Assembly (NCBI GenBank): GCA_910577555.1
Contig: CAJTLF010000009.1
Span: 1 to 64,000, forward strand
DNA length: 64,000 nucleotides
Source of the DNA: an uncultured Christensenella sp.
Lineage (GTDB): Bacteria; Bacillota; Clostridia; Christensenellales; Borkfalkiaceae
Direction: 5' to 3'
The position numbers and the translations under genes are program-made. Positions 32,377 through 40,925 of this stretch are shown piece after piece. The notes below the pieces were generated by a model. It saw only the letters and a list, made by a program, of their open reading frames with translations, had not been told where the DNA came from and searched no databases. How positions within the stretch are numbered: position 1 is the first letter of the stretch; every line of letters begins with the position of its first letter.

Positions 32377-33319
32377 TTAAAAGCTCCCCCAGATTTTCAA
32401 GACTAAGTATAGTCTTATTGCCCGCAACCGCCTTTTTCGTGCGGTCGGTTTCGTCGCCGTCAGGTCTTACGAAATAGTCGCACTCTTCCACGTGCTGACT
32501 GTATTTACCGCCCAACGAATAAATTTTATCCACCAACGGAATGGACTGCTCCACGTCGTCTTCTATGGCGCGGGAAAAATTGAACGTTTTGCCGCCGAGC
32601 AAGCCGCCTCGCTTAAAGCGTTTACGGCTAAGGTTGTTGTAAAAAGCTATGCGGGCGTTTGCGCGGGCTATCTTTGCCGCTTTTCTTTCCCTTTTGTACG
32701 ATTTGAAGCTGCGTGTCTGCGGGCGGGTCACGGTATAGTTTTCGATTTTACCGTAAGTAAAGCCGAGTTCCTTACAAAGCCCGTCTAAATCGCAACCGTA
32801 ACGCTCGCACATAGCCTGAACGACGCGCATCGTCGCATATGCGTCGTCTACGGCGCGGTGCGGGGTAAATTCCACACCCAACTCGTTTGCTATATGCTCA
32901 AGCCCGAACTGGTGCGAAAAGTCGTTTATACTCGACATAAACAAAAGCTGGCTGTCTGCAAACGAAAATCTGAACGACGGTAATCTGAACCTGCGCGTTT
33001 CAAGATTGAGATATTTCACGTCGTTTAAGACGGCGTGACCGAGCACGCGCGTTTCGCCGTCTTCCAAAAGCGACTTGATTTTGGGATAGACCTGTTGAAA
33101 AGTGGGCTGTTTTTTAAATATGCCGTACTCGTAAGGCAGAATGATACCCTTTTCACCCTTTCTGTCGGTTAGCTCGAACCTGCCCTGCGGGTTTATCAGC
33201 AAGTCGCACTTCTCTATTATATTGAATTTTTCGTCGCAGACGACGTATCCGAAAACGCATATTTTTGCGTAAAATTTGCGGACGCCGGCGCACTCTATAT
33301 CGAAAAACACGAATTTCAT
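32369..33319 (-). CDS. DnaQ-family 3'-5' exonuclease
   Basis: A 316-residue protein whose first 180 residues are an RNase T/DnaQ exonuclease domain with FFDIEC (Exo I), GHAVLNDVKYLN (Exo II) and HRAVDDAYAT (Exo III His/Asp). The C-terminal half is basic and rich in Arg/Lys (about 200-250), which suggests nucleic-acid binding. It then ends in a short region (YSQHVEECDYFVRP) resembling a BRCT-type fold. A TATAAT promoter lies 11 bases before the ATG at 33319, so the leader is only a few bases long. It is co-transcribed with the methyltransferase. Confidence 0.85.
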   Translation of the reverse strand: MKFVFFDIECAGVRKFYAKICVFGYVVCDEKFNIIEKCDLLINPQGRFELTDRKGEKGIILPYEYGIFKKQPTFQQVYPKIKSLLEDGETRVLGHAVLNDVKYLNLETRRFRLPSFRFSFADSQLLFMSSINDFSHQFGLEHIANELGVEFTPHRAVDDAYATMRVVQAMCERYGCDLDGLCKELGFTYGKIENYTVTRPQTRSFKSYKRERKAAKIARANARIAFYNNLSRKRFKRGGLLGGKTFNFSRAIEDDVEQSIPLVDKIYSLGGKYSQHVEECDYFVRPDGDETDRTKKAVAGNKTILSLENLGELLNG

Positions 33320-33330
33320 AACTTTTAACA

Positions 33331-33359
33331 ATTATATCACACGGCAATACAAATATCAA
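33331..33359 (-). promoter_or_regulatory. Leftward promoter of the exonuclease-methyltransferase operon
   Basis: TTGATA (33359-33354), a 17-base spacer and TATAAT (33336-33331) on the reverse strand, ending 11 bases before the ATG. Confidence 0.7.
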
Positions 33360-33366
33360 ACACATA

Positions 33367-33395
33367 TTGACTTTTGTCGATAATTATAATATAAT
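33367..33395 (+). promoter_or_regulatory. Rightward promoter abutting a start codon
   Basis: TTGACT (33367-33372), a 17-base spacer and TATAAT (33390-33395). Only 7 bases separate it from the ATG at 33403, so transcription should start at or next to the start codon. Confidence 0.75.
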
Positions 33396-33402
33396 TTTGC
33401 GT

Positions 33403-34110
33403 ATGAAAAAGTTACTTTCGATAATTTTGCCCGAAGTTGACGCGGGCGAAACTGAAAACACGCCCGATGAAGTGGAAATTCTGAGCTTTAGCGACGATAA
33501 ATCGCTTATTGACGCCGTAAAGCGTGCAAAGGGGAAATTTTCGCTCGTTGCGCGGGACGACGTGGAATGCGACCTGTCCGACGACTTTTTTAAAGAACTT
33601 GACGGCGCAAACGCCGATGTTATTAAATACGGAAAGGGATTTTTGGTTAAAACTGCCAATCTGCGCGGTGCGGTAAATAAATACAGCAATTCATGCACTG
33701 ATATTTACGCTGTTCTATCGTGCAAGACTGCGGTTAAAAGCGATAAAACGCCCTTTTCTTTCAAGACTGCGGGCAGTAAATATTCGGAAAGCGACGGACA
33801 GGCGATTATTTTACTTTTGGAAGAATTTAAAAAAAGTAAGGCAAAGCTTTCAAAGGAAGTTTACGCGATTGCTTTCGACGAAATCTGCGAGCGGGTTATA
33901 CGGCATATCGCGCTTGGATTGATTGCGGTGCGCGAAAACGTTATCAAAGCCGAAGTTATGGCTGAATTCGACGCAAAATTAAAGGATAACATAGTTTTAT
34001 ACCTTGCCGTGGAAAAAAGATTTTCATTTGAAAATCTGAAAAAAACGAGAGAGCGCGGCTATAAAACGGGATTTTTCACCTATAAAAAACTGAAAAAGAT
34101 TTACGGATAA
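33403..34110 (+). CDS. Orphan protein with a glycosyltransferase-like fragment
   Basis: A 235-residue protein of unknown function. Residues about 25-65 (SDDKSLIDAVKRAKGKFSLV then RDDVECDLSDDFFKEL) resemble the middle of family 2 glycosyltransferases, where an AKGKY strand leads to the DxD. The usual N-terminal nucleotide-binding strands are absent and DxD is replaced by RDDVE, so activity is doubtful. The C-terminal half is helical and Lys-rich. The promoter ends 7 bases before the ATG, so the mRNA is probably leaderless. Confidence 0.55.
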   Translation: MKKLLSIILPEVDAGETENTPDEVEILSFSDDKSLIDAVKRAKGKFSLVARDDVECDLSDDFFKELDGANADVIKYGKGFLVKTANLRGAVNKYSNSCTDIYAVLSCKTAVKSDKTPFSFKTAGSKYSESDGQAIILLLEEFKKSKAKLSKEVYAIAFDEICERVIRHIALGLIAVRENVIKAEVMAEFDAKLKDNIVLYLAVEKRFSFENLKKTRERGYKTGFFTYKKLKKIYG

Positions 34111-34112
34111 AA

Positions 34113-34155
34113 AATTACAGCCGAGCAGGTTTGAATCTGCTCGGCTGTTGCTTTA
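34113..34155. terminator. Terminator between convergent genes
   Basis: ACAGCCGAGCAG/CTGCTCGGCTGT, a 12-bp stem with an 8-base loop, serves both the orphan gene and serS. Confidence 0.8.
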
Positions 34156-34169
34156 TACAGGTTATAAAA

Positions 34170-35459
34170 TTACTTTTTGGGGAGTATTTTATCTTTGCCG
34201 CCCATATACGGACGGAGAACGGGCGGAATGTATACGCTACCGTCTTTCTGAAGGTGATTTTCAAGAAAAGCTATAAGCATTCTGGGCGGGGCAACGACCG
34301 TATTGTTGAGAGTGTGTACGAACTCGTTTTTGCCGCTTTCCGCCTTGTATCTTATGCCGAGACGCCTTGCCTGCGCGTCGGTAAGGTTGGAACAACTGCC
34401 CACTTCGAAATATTTTTTCTGGCGGGGACTCCACGCTTCTATGTCACAGCTCTTGTATTTCAAGTCTGCCAAGTCGCCCGAACAGCAGATAAGCTGTCTT
34501 ACGGGTATTTCCATAGAAACGAAAAGCTCTACGGTATAATTCCAAAGCTTTTCGTACCAGTAGTCGCTCTCTTCGGGCTTGCAAAGCACTATCATTTCCT
34601 GTTTTTCAAACTGGTGAATTCGGTAAATGCCGCGCTCTTCTATACCGTGTGCGCCCTTTTCCTTTCTGAAACAGGGCGAATAAGACGTAAGCGTTTGCGG
34701 GAGAGAATTTTCGGGCAGTATCGTATTCATAAATCTGCCTATCATGGAATGCTCGGAAGTGCCGATAAGATAAAGGTCTTCCCCTTCTATCTTGTACATC
34801 ATTCCGTCCATTTCTTCAAAGGACATAACGCCCGAAACGACGTCACTGCGTATCATATAAGGGGGAATACAGTAAGTAAAGCCCTTGTCAATCATAAAAT
34901 CGCGGGCGTAAGACAATACCGCGGAATGCAGGCGGGCTATATCGCCCGTGAGATAATAAAAGCCGTTGCCGCTCGTTCTTCTCGCGCTGTCCAAATCTAT
35001 GCCGTTAAGGCTTTCGAGAATATCGAGATGATAGGGAACTTCAAAAGGCTTTTCGGCGTGGTCAAGGTATTTTTTGCCTTCCACGTTCTGACTGTCGTCC
35101 TTGCCCAAAGGTACGTCGGCGGCGATTATATTGGGGATAATCATCATATCCGCTTTTAATTTCTGCTCGATTTCGGCGGTTTCGCTCTCTATCTTAGCTA
35201 TGCGCTCGTTATCGGCTTTTGACTGCGCCTTGGCTTTCTCGGCTTCGTCCTTTTTGCCTTCGCGCATAAAAACGCCTATCTGCTTTGCAAGCGAATTGCG
35301 ACGGGCGCGCAGAGCGTCCCCTTCCTGCTGAAGCTCGCGCTTTTTTTTGTCGAGTTCGATTACTTCGTCTACTACGGGCAGTTTTTTGTCCTGAAACTTC
35401 TTTTTTATATTCTCTTTCACCAAATCGGGATTTTCACGGATAAGATTGATATCAATCAT
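34170..35459 (-). CDS. serS: Seryl-tRNA synthetase
   Basis: A 429-residue class II synthetase charging tRNA-Ser. It has an N-terminal coiled-coil arm (about 30-105, Lys/Glu-rich) that contacts the tRNA long arm, and then the catalytic core with TSEHSMIGRF, the motif 2 region FRKEKGAHGIEERGIYRIHQF, and motif 3 NNTVVAPPRMLIAFLENH. The length is normal. A TTGCTT/TATAAT promoter lies close upstream and the leader is about 30 bases, too short for a T-box. Confidence 0.97.
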   Translation of the reverse strand: MIDINLIRENPDLVKENIKKKFQDKKLPVVDEVIELDKKKRELQQEGDALRARRNSLAKQIGVFMREGKKDEAEKAKAQSKADNERIAKIESETAEIEQKLKADMMIIPNIIAADVPLGKDDSQNVEGKKYLDHAEKPFEVPYHLDILESLNGIDLDSARRTSGNGFYYLTGDIARLHSAVLSYARDFMIDKGFTYCIPPYMIRSDVVSGVMSFEEMDGMMYKIEGEDLYLIGTSEHSMIGRFMNTILPENSLPQTLTSYSPCFRKEKGAHGIEERGIYRIHQFEKQEMIVLCKPEESDYWYEKLWNYTVELFVSMEIPVRQLICCSGDLADLKYKSCDIEAWSPRQKKYFEVGSCSNLTDAQARRLGIRYKAESGKNEFVHTLNNTVVAPPRMLIAFLENHLQKDGSVYIPPVLRPYMGGKDKILPKK

Positions 35460-35490
35460 TTTTTACGCCTCGGAAAATTAATTTAAGTAT

Positions 35491-35519
35491 ATTATACTTA
35501 AAATAAACGGCAAAAGCAA
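35491..35519 (-). promoter_or_regulatory. Promoter of serS
   Basis: TTGCTT (35519-35514), a 17-base spacer and TATAAT (35496-35491) on the reverse strand. The -10 box lies within a palindrome (TTAAGTATA/TATACTTAA). Confidence 0.7.
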
Positions 35520-35555
35520 ATAAATCTGTTTTAAATTCTTGAAAAACAGTCATAT

Positions 35556-35583
35556 TTGTGTTATACTTAAATTGTATTATAAT
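35556..35583 (+). promoter_or_regulatory. Promoter of the P-type ATPase gene
   Basis: TTGTGT (35556-35561), a 16-base spacer and TATAAT (35578-35583), 15 bases before the ATG at 35599. Confidence 0.55.
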
Positions 35584-35598
35584 ATTCATCGGAAATAT

Positions 35599-38313
35599 AT
35601 GAGCAAGATATTTTTTAAAGTGAACAACAAAAAAGCGGACGACGTTGAAAAGGAAAACGCCGAAATTCCCGTAACGGAGAATACTGCGGTTGCAACTGAA
35701 CCCGCGCCCGAGCAGAAAAAGAGCGATGAACCCGTTCAGATTGCGCTTTTCCCCGAAGACGAGCAACGGGACGCCGCCGCGGATGATACTTCCGCCAATA
35801 TGGGCAAAGAGCCGTTCGATAAGGAAAAGATAGTTAAATATTTTAAAAGACACCCCAAAAAAACTATTAATTCCAAGGTGGGCAGGTTCTCGCCAAAACT
35901 GAACAAGGGTCTGACGCAAAGTCAGGTTGAAACACGGTTCAGACAGTTCCTGTTTAACGACACCAATAAGAAGTACTCCCGTTCGTACGCGAGTATTTTT
36001 ATAGGGAATATCTGTACCTTCTTCAACTTGCTGTGCCTTATTGCCTTTATCGCACTGGTGCTTGCAAACACGCAGGGGTTTTCGAACTATCTGGTAATTA
36101 TAATTACCACGGCGAATATCGTTATAGGAATTATTCAGGAAATCCGTTCCAAGCTCGCCATAGACAAACTTTCAATTCTTGCGAATAATTCGGTTAAAGT
36201 AATACGGGACGGGGAAACGATAGAGATACCCGTTCAGGAAATAGTGCTTGACGACGTGATAATACTTGAATTGGGCAGTCAGGTTCCCGCCGACGTTATA
36301 CTTGCCGAAGGCGCGGTTGAAGTGAACGAAAGCCTTTTGACGGGCGAAAGCGTTTCCATTAAAAAACAGGCGGGCGATTTGCTGTATGCGGGCAGCTTTA
36401 TTGCGAGCGGCAGCGGAAAGTTCAGAGTTGAAAAGGTAGGTAAGGAAACTTATCTTGAAAAGCTCACTTCCAAAGCCAAAAAGTACAAGAGACCAAACTC
36501 CGAGCTTATGAACTCCACAAAGCTCATAATAAAGTGCGTTTCGTTGCTCATAATTCCCATTGCAATCGGTACCTTCCTTACTACTCTGCACAATATCGAT
36601 TACACGGACGAAACTTATATGAAAGTTATTCCGTGGTTGTTCAGTCAGGAAATTAACTATGCGATACAGCGCACCTGTACGGTAGTTATAGGAATGATAC
36701 CTTCGGGTATGTTGCTTTTGACGAGCCTTGCGCTTGCGCTTGGAATTTTGCGGCTTGCAAAGTCGCAGACGCTGGTACAGGATATGTACTCGCTGGAAAT
36801 GCTTGCACGAGTAAACGTTTTGTGCCTTGATAAGACGGGTACTATCACCGACGGGCGCATGCGCGTACACGATACCGTAATTTTAAATACCGTAGGCGAT
36901 ATTTCGCTTAACGATATTATGGGAAGTATGTTGCGTGAGCTTGACGGCAACAACCAGACTTCGATTGCCCTTTACAATCATTTCGGATACAACGACAAAT
37001 TTACCGCAACCGCGAAAATACCCTTTTCTTCAAAGCGGAAGCTTTCCGCAGTCACCTTTGACGAAGGCGGAACTTACGCTATGGGCGCGCCCGAGTTCGT
37101 ACTCAAGCCCTATCCCGCAAAAGTTGAAAAGCTTGTAAAACAGTATGCGCAGATGGGCTTGCGAGTAATCGTGCTTGCGCACTCCCCCGCCCCTATCGTC
37201 GGCGAAAAGTTGCCCGCGGTTATGAAACCGATTGCAATAATTTCAATTGCGGACAACGTACGCGAAGACGCCGTTGAAACCATTAAATGGTTTAAAGAAA
37301 ACGAAGTAGACGTAAAAGTAATTTCGGGCGATAACCCCGTAACCGTTTCCGAAGTGGCGAAACGCGCGGGAATTGTAAACGCAGATAAGTTTATATCTCT
37401 TGACGGGCTTAACGACAAGGAAGTTGAAAACGTAGCCAACAAGTACACGGTATTCGGGCGCGTTTCACCAGAGCAAAAGGCGATACTCGTGCGCTCGATT
37501 AAATCGCACGGAAACACAGTTGCAATGACGGGCGACGGCGTAAACGACATACTCGCGTTAAAGGAAGCCGATTGCGCGATTTCGGTTGCGTCGGGAAGTG
37601 AAGCGGCGAGAAACGTGAGCCATCTCGTGCTAATGGATAACAACTTCAACTCGATGCCCAAAGTAGTTGCGGAAGGCAGGCGGGTTATAAACAACATTAA
37701 AAACTCGTCTTCACTGTACCTTATGAAAACGCTGTTTACGGCAATTCTGGCGTTTTTGTGCATATGCCTTGGGCAACCCTATCTGTTTATGCCGCAAAAT
37801 ATGTTGCTTTTGGAAGTTGCGATTATAGCCGTTCCTTCCTTCTTCATATCGTTACAGCCCAACAAGGAAAGGGTGCAAGGCAAGTTTATTTCGCACGTAA
37901 TGAGCGGGGCGGTTTCGGGGTCGGTACTGATGATACTATGCGTTATGGCAATGTATCTTACGAACGTATTTAACCCCGACGAATTCGGTTCGCACTACCT
38001 TGCAATGTGTATGATGGCGTTGACATTCTCCGGTTTCGTAATGGTGTTCCGCATTTGTCAGCCATTCAACGTTTACCGCGCCGTACTGTGCGCCGCCGTG
38101 TTCGCGCTGTGCGTTACAGCTTACGCCGTGCCGTTCATAACCGAAACGCTGTTATACGCGGGCTGGCAGGCGCTTGAATGGGATTATGCGAAGATACTTA
38201 CGATAGTCGTCGTAATAGAAGCGGCGTTCCCCATTTCAGGCTGGCTGATTGAGCTTATGCACCTGATTATGCCATCTGCAAAAAGACGGCAGAAACAGGA
38301 AATCAAACAATAA
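35599..38313 (+). CDS. Cation-transporting P-type ATPase (CtpE-like)
   Basis: A 904-residue ion pump. It has an acidic, low-complexity N-terminal extension (about 1-75), two membrane helices, the actuator domain with LTGES, helices with IPSGMLLLTSLAL, the phosphorylation site DKTGTITDG, the nucleotide-binding domain, the hinge MTGDGVNDILALKEAD and six C-terminal helices. There is no heavy-metal domain or CPC motif. The PSG in helix M4 instead of PEG, and the overall layout, resemble the CtpE/YoaB-like group, for which calcium uptake has been reported in mycobacteria. The ion here is unproven. The start is taken at the ATG at 35599 because the upstream codons overlap the promoter. Confidence 0.88.
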   Translation: MSKIFFKVNNKKADDVEKENAEIPVTENTAVATEPAPEQKKSDEPVQIALFPEDEQRDAAADDTSANMGKEPFDKEKIVKYFKRHPKKTINSKVGRFSPKLNKGLTQSQVETRFRQFLFNDTNKKYSRSYASIFIGNICTFFNLLCLIAFIALVLANTQGFSNYLVIIITTANIVIGIIQEIRSKLAIDKLSILANNSVKVIRDGETIEIPVQEIVLDDVIILELGSQVPADVILAEGAVEVNESLLTGESVSIKKQAGDLLYAGSFIASGSGKFRVEKVGKETYLEKLTSKAKKYKRPNSELMNSTKLIIKCVSLLIIPIAIGTFLTTLHNIDYTDETYMKVIPWLFSQEINYAIQRTCTVVIGMIPSGMLLLTSLALALGILRLAKSQTLVQDMYSLEMLARVNVLCLDKTGTITDGRMRVHDTVILNTVGDISLNDIMGSMLRELDGNNQTSIALYNHFGYNDKFTATAKIPFSSKRKLSAVTFDEGGTYAMGAPEFVLKPYPAKVEKLVKQYAQMGLRVIVLAHSPAPIVGEKLPAVMKPIAIISIADNVREDAVETIKWFKENEVDVKVISGDNPVTVSEVAKRAGIVNADKFISLDGLNDKEVENVANKYTVFGRVSPEQKAILVRSIKSHGNTVAMTGDGVNDILALKEADCAISVASGSEAARNVSHLVLMDNNFNSMPKVVAEGRRVINNIKNSSSLYLMKTLFTAILAFLCICLGQPYLFMPQNMLLLEVAIIAVPSFFISLQPNKERVQGKFISHVMSGAVSGSVLMILCVMAMYLTNVFNPDEFGSHYLAMCMMALTFSGFVMVFRICQPFNVYRAVLCAAVFALCVTAYAVPFITETLLYAGWQALEWDYAKILTIVVVIEAAFPISGWLIELMHLIMPSAKRRQKQEIKQ

Positions 38314-38316
38314 GTT

Positions 38317-38358
38317 AATAAAAAAGCCCCCGAGCCGTCGGCTCGGGGGCTTTTATTT
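38317..38358. terminator. Terminator between the ATPase and gyrA
   Basis: AAAAGCCCCCGAGCC/GGCTCGGGGGCTTTT, a 15-bp stem with a 3-base loop. It works for both convergent genes. Confidence 0.9.
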
Positions 38359-38374
38359 TACGGTATTATAGGAA

Positions 38375-40912
38375 TTACTCTTCTTCCGTTTGCAAATCTT
38401 CGGGAGTTGCTTCTTCGGGTGCGGCGGTTTCCGCGTCGTCGTCGCGCTCGGTTACCGCTACGGTTGCGACAAGCCCGTCTTTAAGACGCATAAGTCTTAC
38501 GCCGCGCGCACTTCTGCCTATGGTAGAGATTGACGAGCAGTGCATTCTTATTATCGTACCGCCGTCCGAAATAATCATGATATCGTCGTCGTCGGTAACC
38601 TGTTTTAAATTGATTAAATTGCCCGTTACTTCGTTGAAAGTACCTGCCTTGATACCTTTGCCGGCTCTGCCCTGAACGCGGTAATCTTCAATCTTACTGC
38701 GCTTACCGTAGCCGCCCGTAGTTACGGTGAGTACGTCTTTACTTTCGTCCACCACGAGCATATCCACGAGCGCGTCGTCGTCGCCGAGCTTCATTGCCTT
38801 TACGCCCGCGGTATCTCTGCCCATCGAGCGCACGTTGCTCTCGTCAAAGCGGATACATTTGCCGCCCTTTGACGCAATCATAAGCTCGTCGCTGCCCGTA
38901 GTGAACTGCACGGATATGAGCGTATCGTCGTCGTTGAGCTTGATTGCGATTTTACCGTTTTTATTGATGCGGGCAAACTCTTCGAGTCTGGTCTTTTTGA
39001 TAAGTCCGTTGCGGGTAGCAAACGCTATATAGCCTTCCGCGTCCGCCTTTACGGGAATAATCGTGGTAATCTTTTCGTCCTGAGTTATCTGAACGAGATT
39101 TACTACCGCTCTGCCGCGCGCCGTACGCGCCGCTTCGGGTATTTCGTACGCTTTTATTCTGTATACCCTGCCCTTATCGGAGAACAGCAACAGGAAGTCG
39201 TGCGAAGAGCAGACAAACATTCTTTCAACGAAGTCTTCTTCCTTGGGTCTATGCGCCGTAATGCCCTTGCCGCCGCGGTTCTGTGCGTGGTATTCGGTTA
39301 CGGGCAATCTCTTTACGTAGCCCGTATGGGTCATGGAAACGACCACCTGTTCTACGGGGATTAAATCTTCGTCTTCTATATCGCCGCTGAAATCAACGGC
39401 AATTTCCGTTCTTCTTTCCGAAGGGTATTTGCGTTTCGTTTCAAGCAAGTCCGTTTTGATAATGTCGAGAACGCGGCTCTCGTTTGCGAGAATATCCTTA
39501 TAATCGGCTATTGCCGCTTCAAGACCGGTCAATTCTTCGTTGAGTTTATCAACTTCCAGATGGGAAATACGGAAGAGCCTTAACTCCGCAACCGCCGTAG
39601 CCTGTTTTTCGTCCAGAGCAAAGTTTGCGGTAAGCTTCTGCACGCAGTCCGTTTTATCGCGGGCGTTCTTACATACTTCCACGACTTCGTTTATGCTCGC
39701 CTGAGCTATTACCAAGCCGCGCAGAATATGAGCGCGTTCTTCGGTCTTGTTCAAGTCGTATTTTGTGCGGCGGACGATTACGTCTTTCTGATGCTCGAGA
39801 TAGTAATACAGGCACTCTTTAAGGTTTAATATCTTGGGCGTGCCGTCCACGAGCGCGAGCATTATTATGCCGTCGGAAACCTGCAAGCTGGTGTGTTTAT
39901 ATAAAAGGTTTAAAACGACCTGAGCGTTGGCGTCCTTCTTGACTTCTATGACGACGCGCATACCGTCGCGGTCAGACTCTTCGCGGATATCCGAAATACC
40001 TTCGAGCTTTTTGTTCTTTACAAGGTCGGCGATATTTTCAACCAGCCTTGCTTTATTAACCTGATAGGGTATTTCCGTTACTACTATGCGGGTGCGGGTA
40101 GTGTTGCCGCTCTGATACTCTTCTATTTCGCAACGCGAGCGGATTATAATACTGCCCCTGCCCGTGCGGTAAGCCTTTTTGATGCCGCTCCTGCCCATAA
40201 TGAGCGCGCCCGTAGGGAAGTCGGGAGCGGGGATATATTCCATTAATCCGTCAACGTCTATGTCGGGATTGTCGATTAACGCCACTACGCCGTCTATACA
40301 CTCGGCAAGGTTGTGCGGGGGGATGTTGGTTGCCATACCAACCGCTATGCCGTCCGAGCCGTTTACGAGCATATTGGGGAACCTTGCGGGAAGAACGGCG
40401 GGCTGCATACCCGTATCATCGAACGTGGGATAGAAATCTACCGTTTCTTTGTCAAGGTCGCGGAGCATTTCGGAAGAGAGCTTTGCGAGCCTTGCTTCCG
40501 TATATCTCATTGCCGCGGCGGGGTCGCCGTCTACCGAGCCGAAGTTGCCGTGTCCGTCAACGAGCGGGAAGTTGATTGAAAAGTCCTGCGCGAGCCTTAC
40601 GAGCGCGTCGTAGACCGAGCTGTCGCCGTGGGGGTGATATTTACCGAGACAGTCACCGACGATACGGGCGCATTTTCTGAACGCCTTATCGTAGGTTAAG
40701 CCGAGCTCGTGCATAGAATATAAAATTCTGCGGTGAACGGGCTTTAAACCGTCTCTTACGTCCGGTATCGCACGCGATACGTTTACCGCCATTGCGTAAG
40801 CTATGAATGATTTTTTAAGCTCTTCGTCGACTTCTCTGTCGAGCATTTTCGTCATCTCGAGAGTTCTTTTAAATTCTTCGGTCAACTCGGGGCTGGTTTC
40901 TTTTTTAGCCAT
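38375..40912 (-). CDS. gyrA: DNA gyrase subunit A
   Basis: An 845-residue subunit that cuts and passes DNA. It has DVRDGLKPVHRRILY, the catalytic Tyr in AAMRYTEARL (about residue 138), and a six-bladed beta-pinwheel C-terminal domain. The GyrA-box reads QNRGGKGI, close to the consensus QRRGGKG, supporting gyrase rather than topoisomerase IV. The tail is acidic. It lies 14 bases after gyrB with AAGGAG before its ATG. Confidence 0.97.
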   Translation of the reverse strand: MAKKETSPELTEEFKRTLEMTKMLDREVDEELKKSFIAYAMAVNVSRAIPDVRDGLKPVHRRILYSMHELGLTYDKAFRKCARIVGDCLGKYHPHGDSSVYDALVRLAQDFSINFPLVDGHGNFGSVDGDPAAAMRYTEARLAKLSSEMLRDLDKETVDFYPTFDDTGMQPAVLPARFPNMLVNGSDGIAVGMATNIPPHNLAECIDGVVALIDNPDIDVDGLMEYIPAPDFPTGALIMGRSGIKKAYRTGRGSIIIRSRCEIEEYQSGNTTRTRIVVTEIPYQVNKARLVENIADLVKNKKLEGISDIREESDRDGMRVVIEVKKDANAQVVLNLLYKHTSLQVSDGIIMLALVDGTPKILNLKECLYYYLEHQKDVIVRRTKYDLNKTEERAHILRGLVIAQASINEVVEVCKNARDKTDCVQKLTANFALDEKQATAVAELRLFRISHLEVDKLNEELTGLEAAIADYKDILANESRVLDIIKTDLLETKRKYPSERRTEIAVDFSGDIEDEDLIPVEQVVVSMTHTGYVKRLPVTEYHAQNRGGKGITAHRPKEEDFVERMFVCSSHDFLLLFSDKGRVYRIKAYEIPEAARTARGRAVVNLVQITQDEKITTIIPVKADAEGYIAFATRNGLIKKTRLEEFARINKNGKIAIKLNDDDTLISVQFTTGSDELMIASKGGKCIRFDESNVRSMGRDTAGVKAMKLGDDDALVDMLVVDESKDVLTVTTGGYGKRSKIEDYRVQGRAGKGIKAGTFNEVTGNLINLKQVTDDDDIMIISDGGTIIRMHCSSISTIGRSARGVRLMRLKDGLVATVAVTERDDDAETAAPEEATPEDLQTEEE

Positions 40913-40925
40913 AGATTACTCCTTT

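Noticed and set aside
35460..35520. Possible T-box leader for serS
   Set aside because: The promoter lies about 30 bases from the start codon, far too close for a T-box, and no T-box sequence is present.
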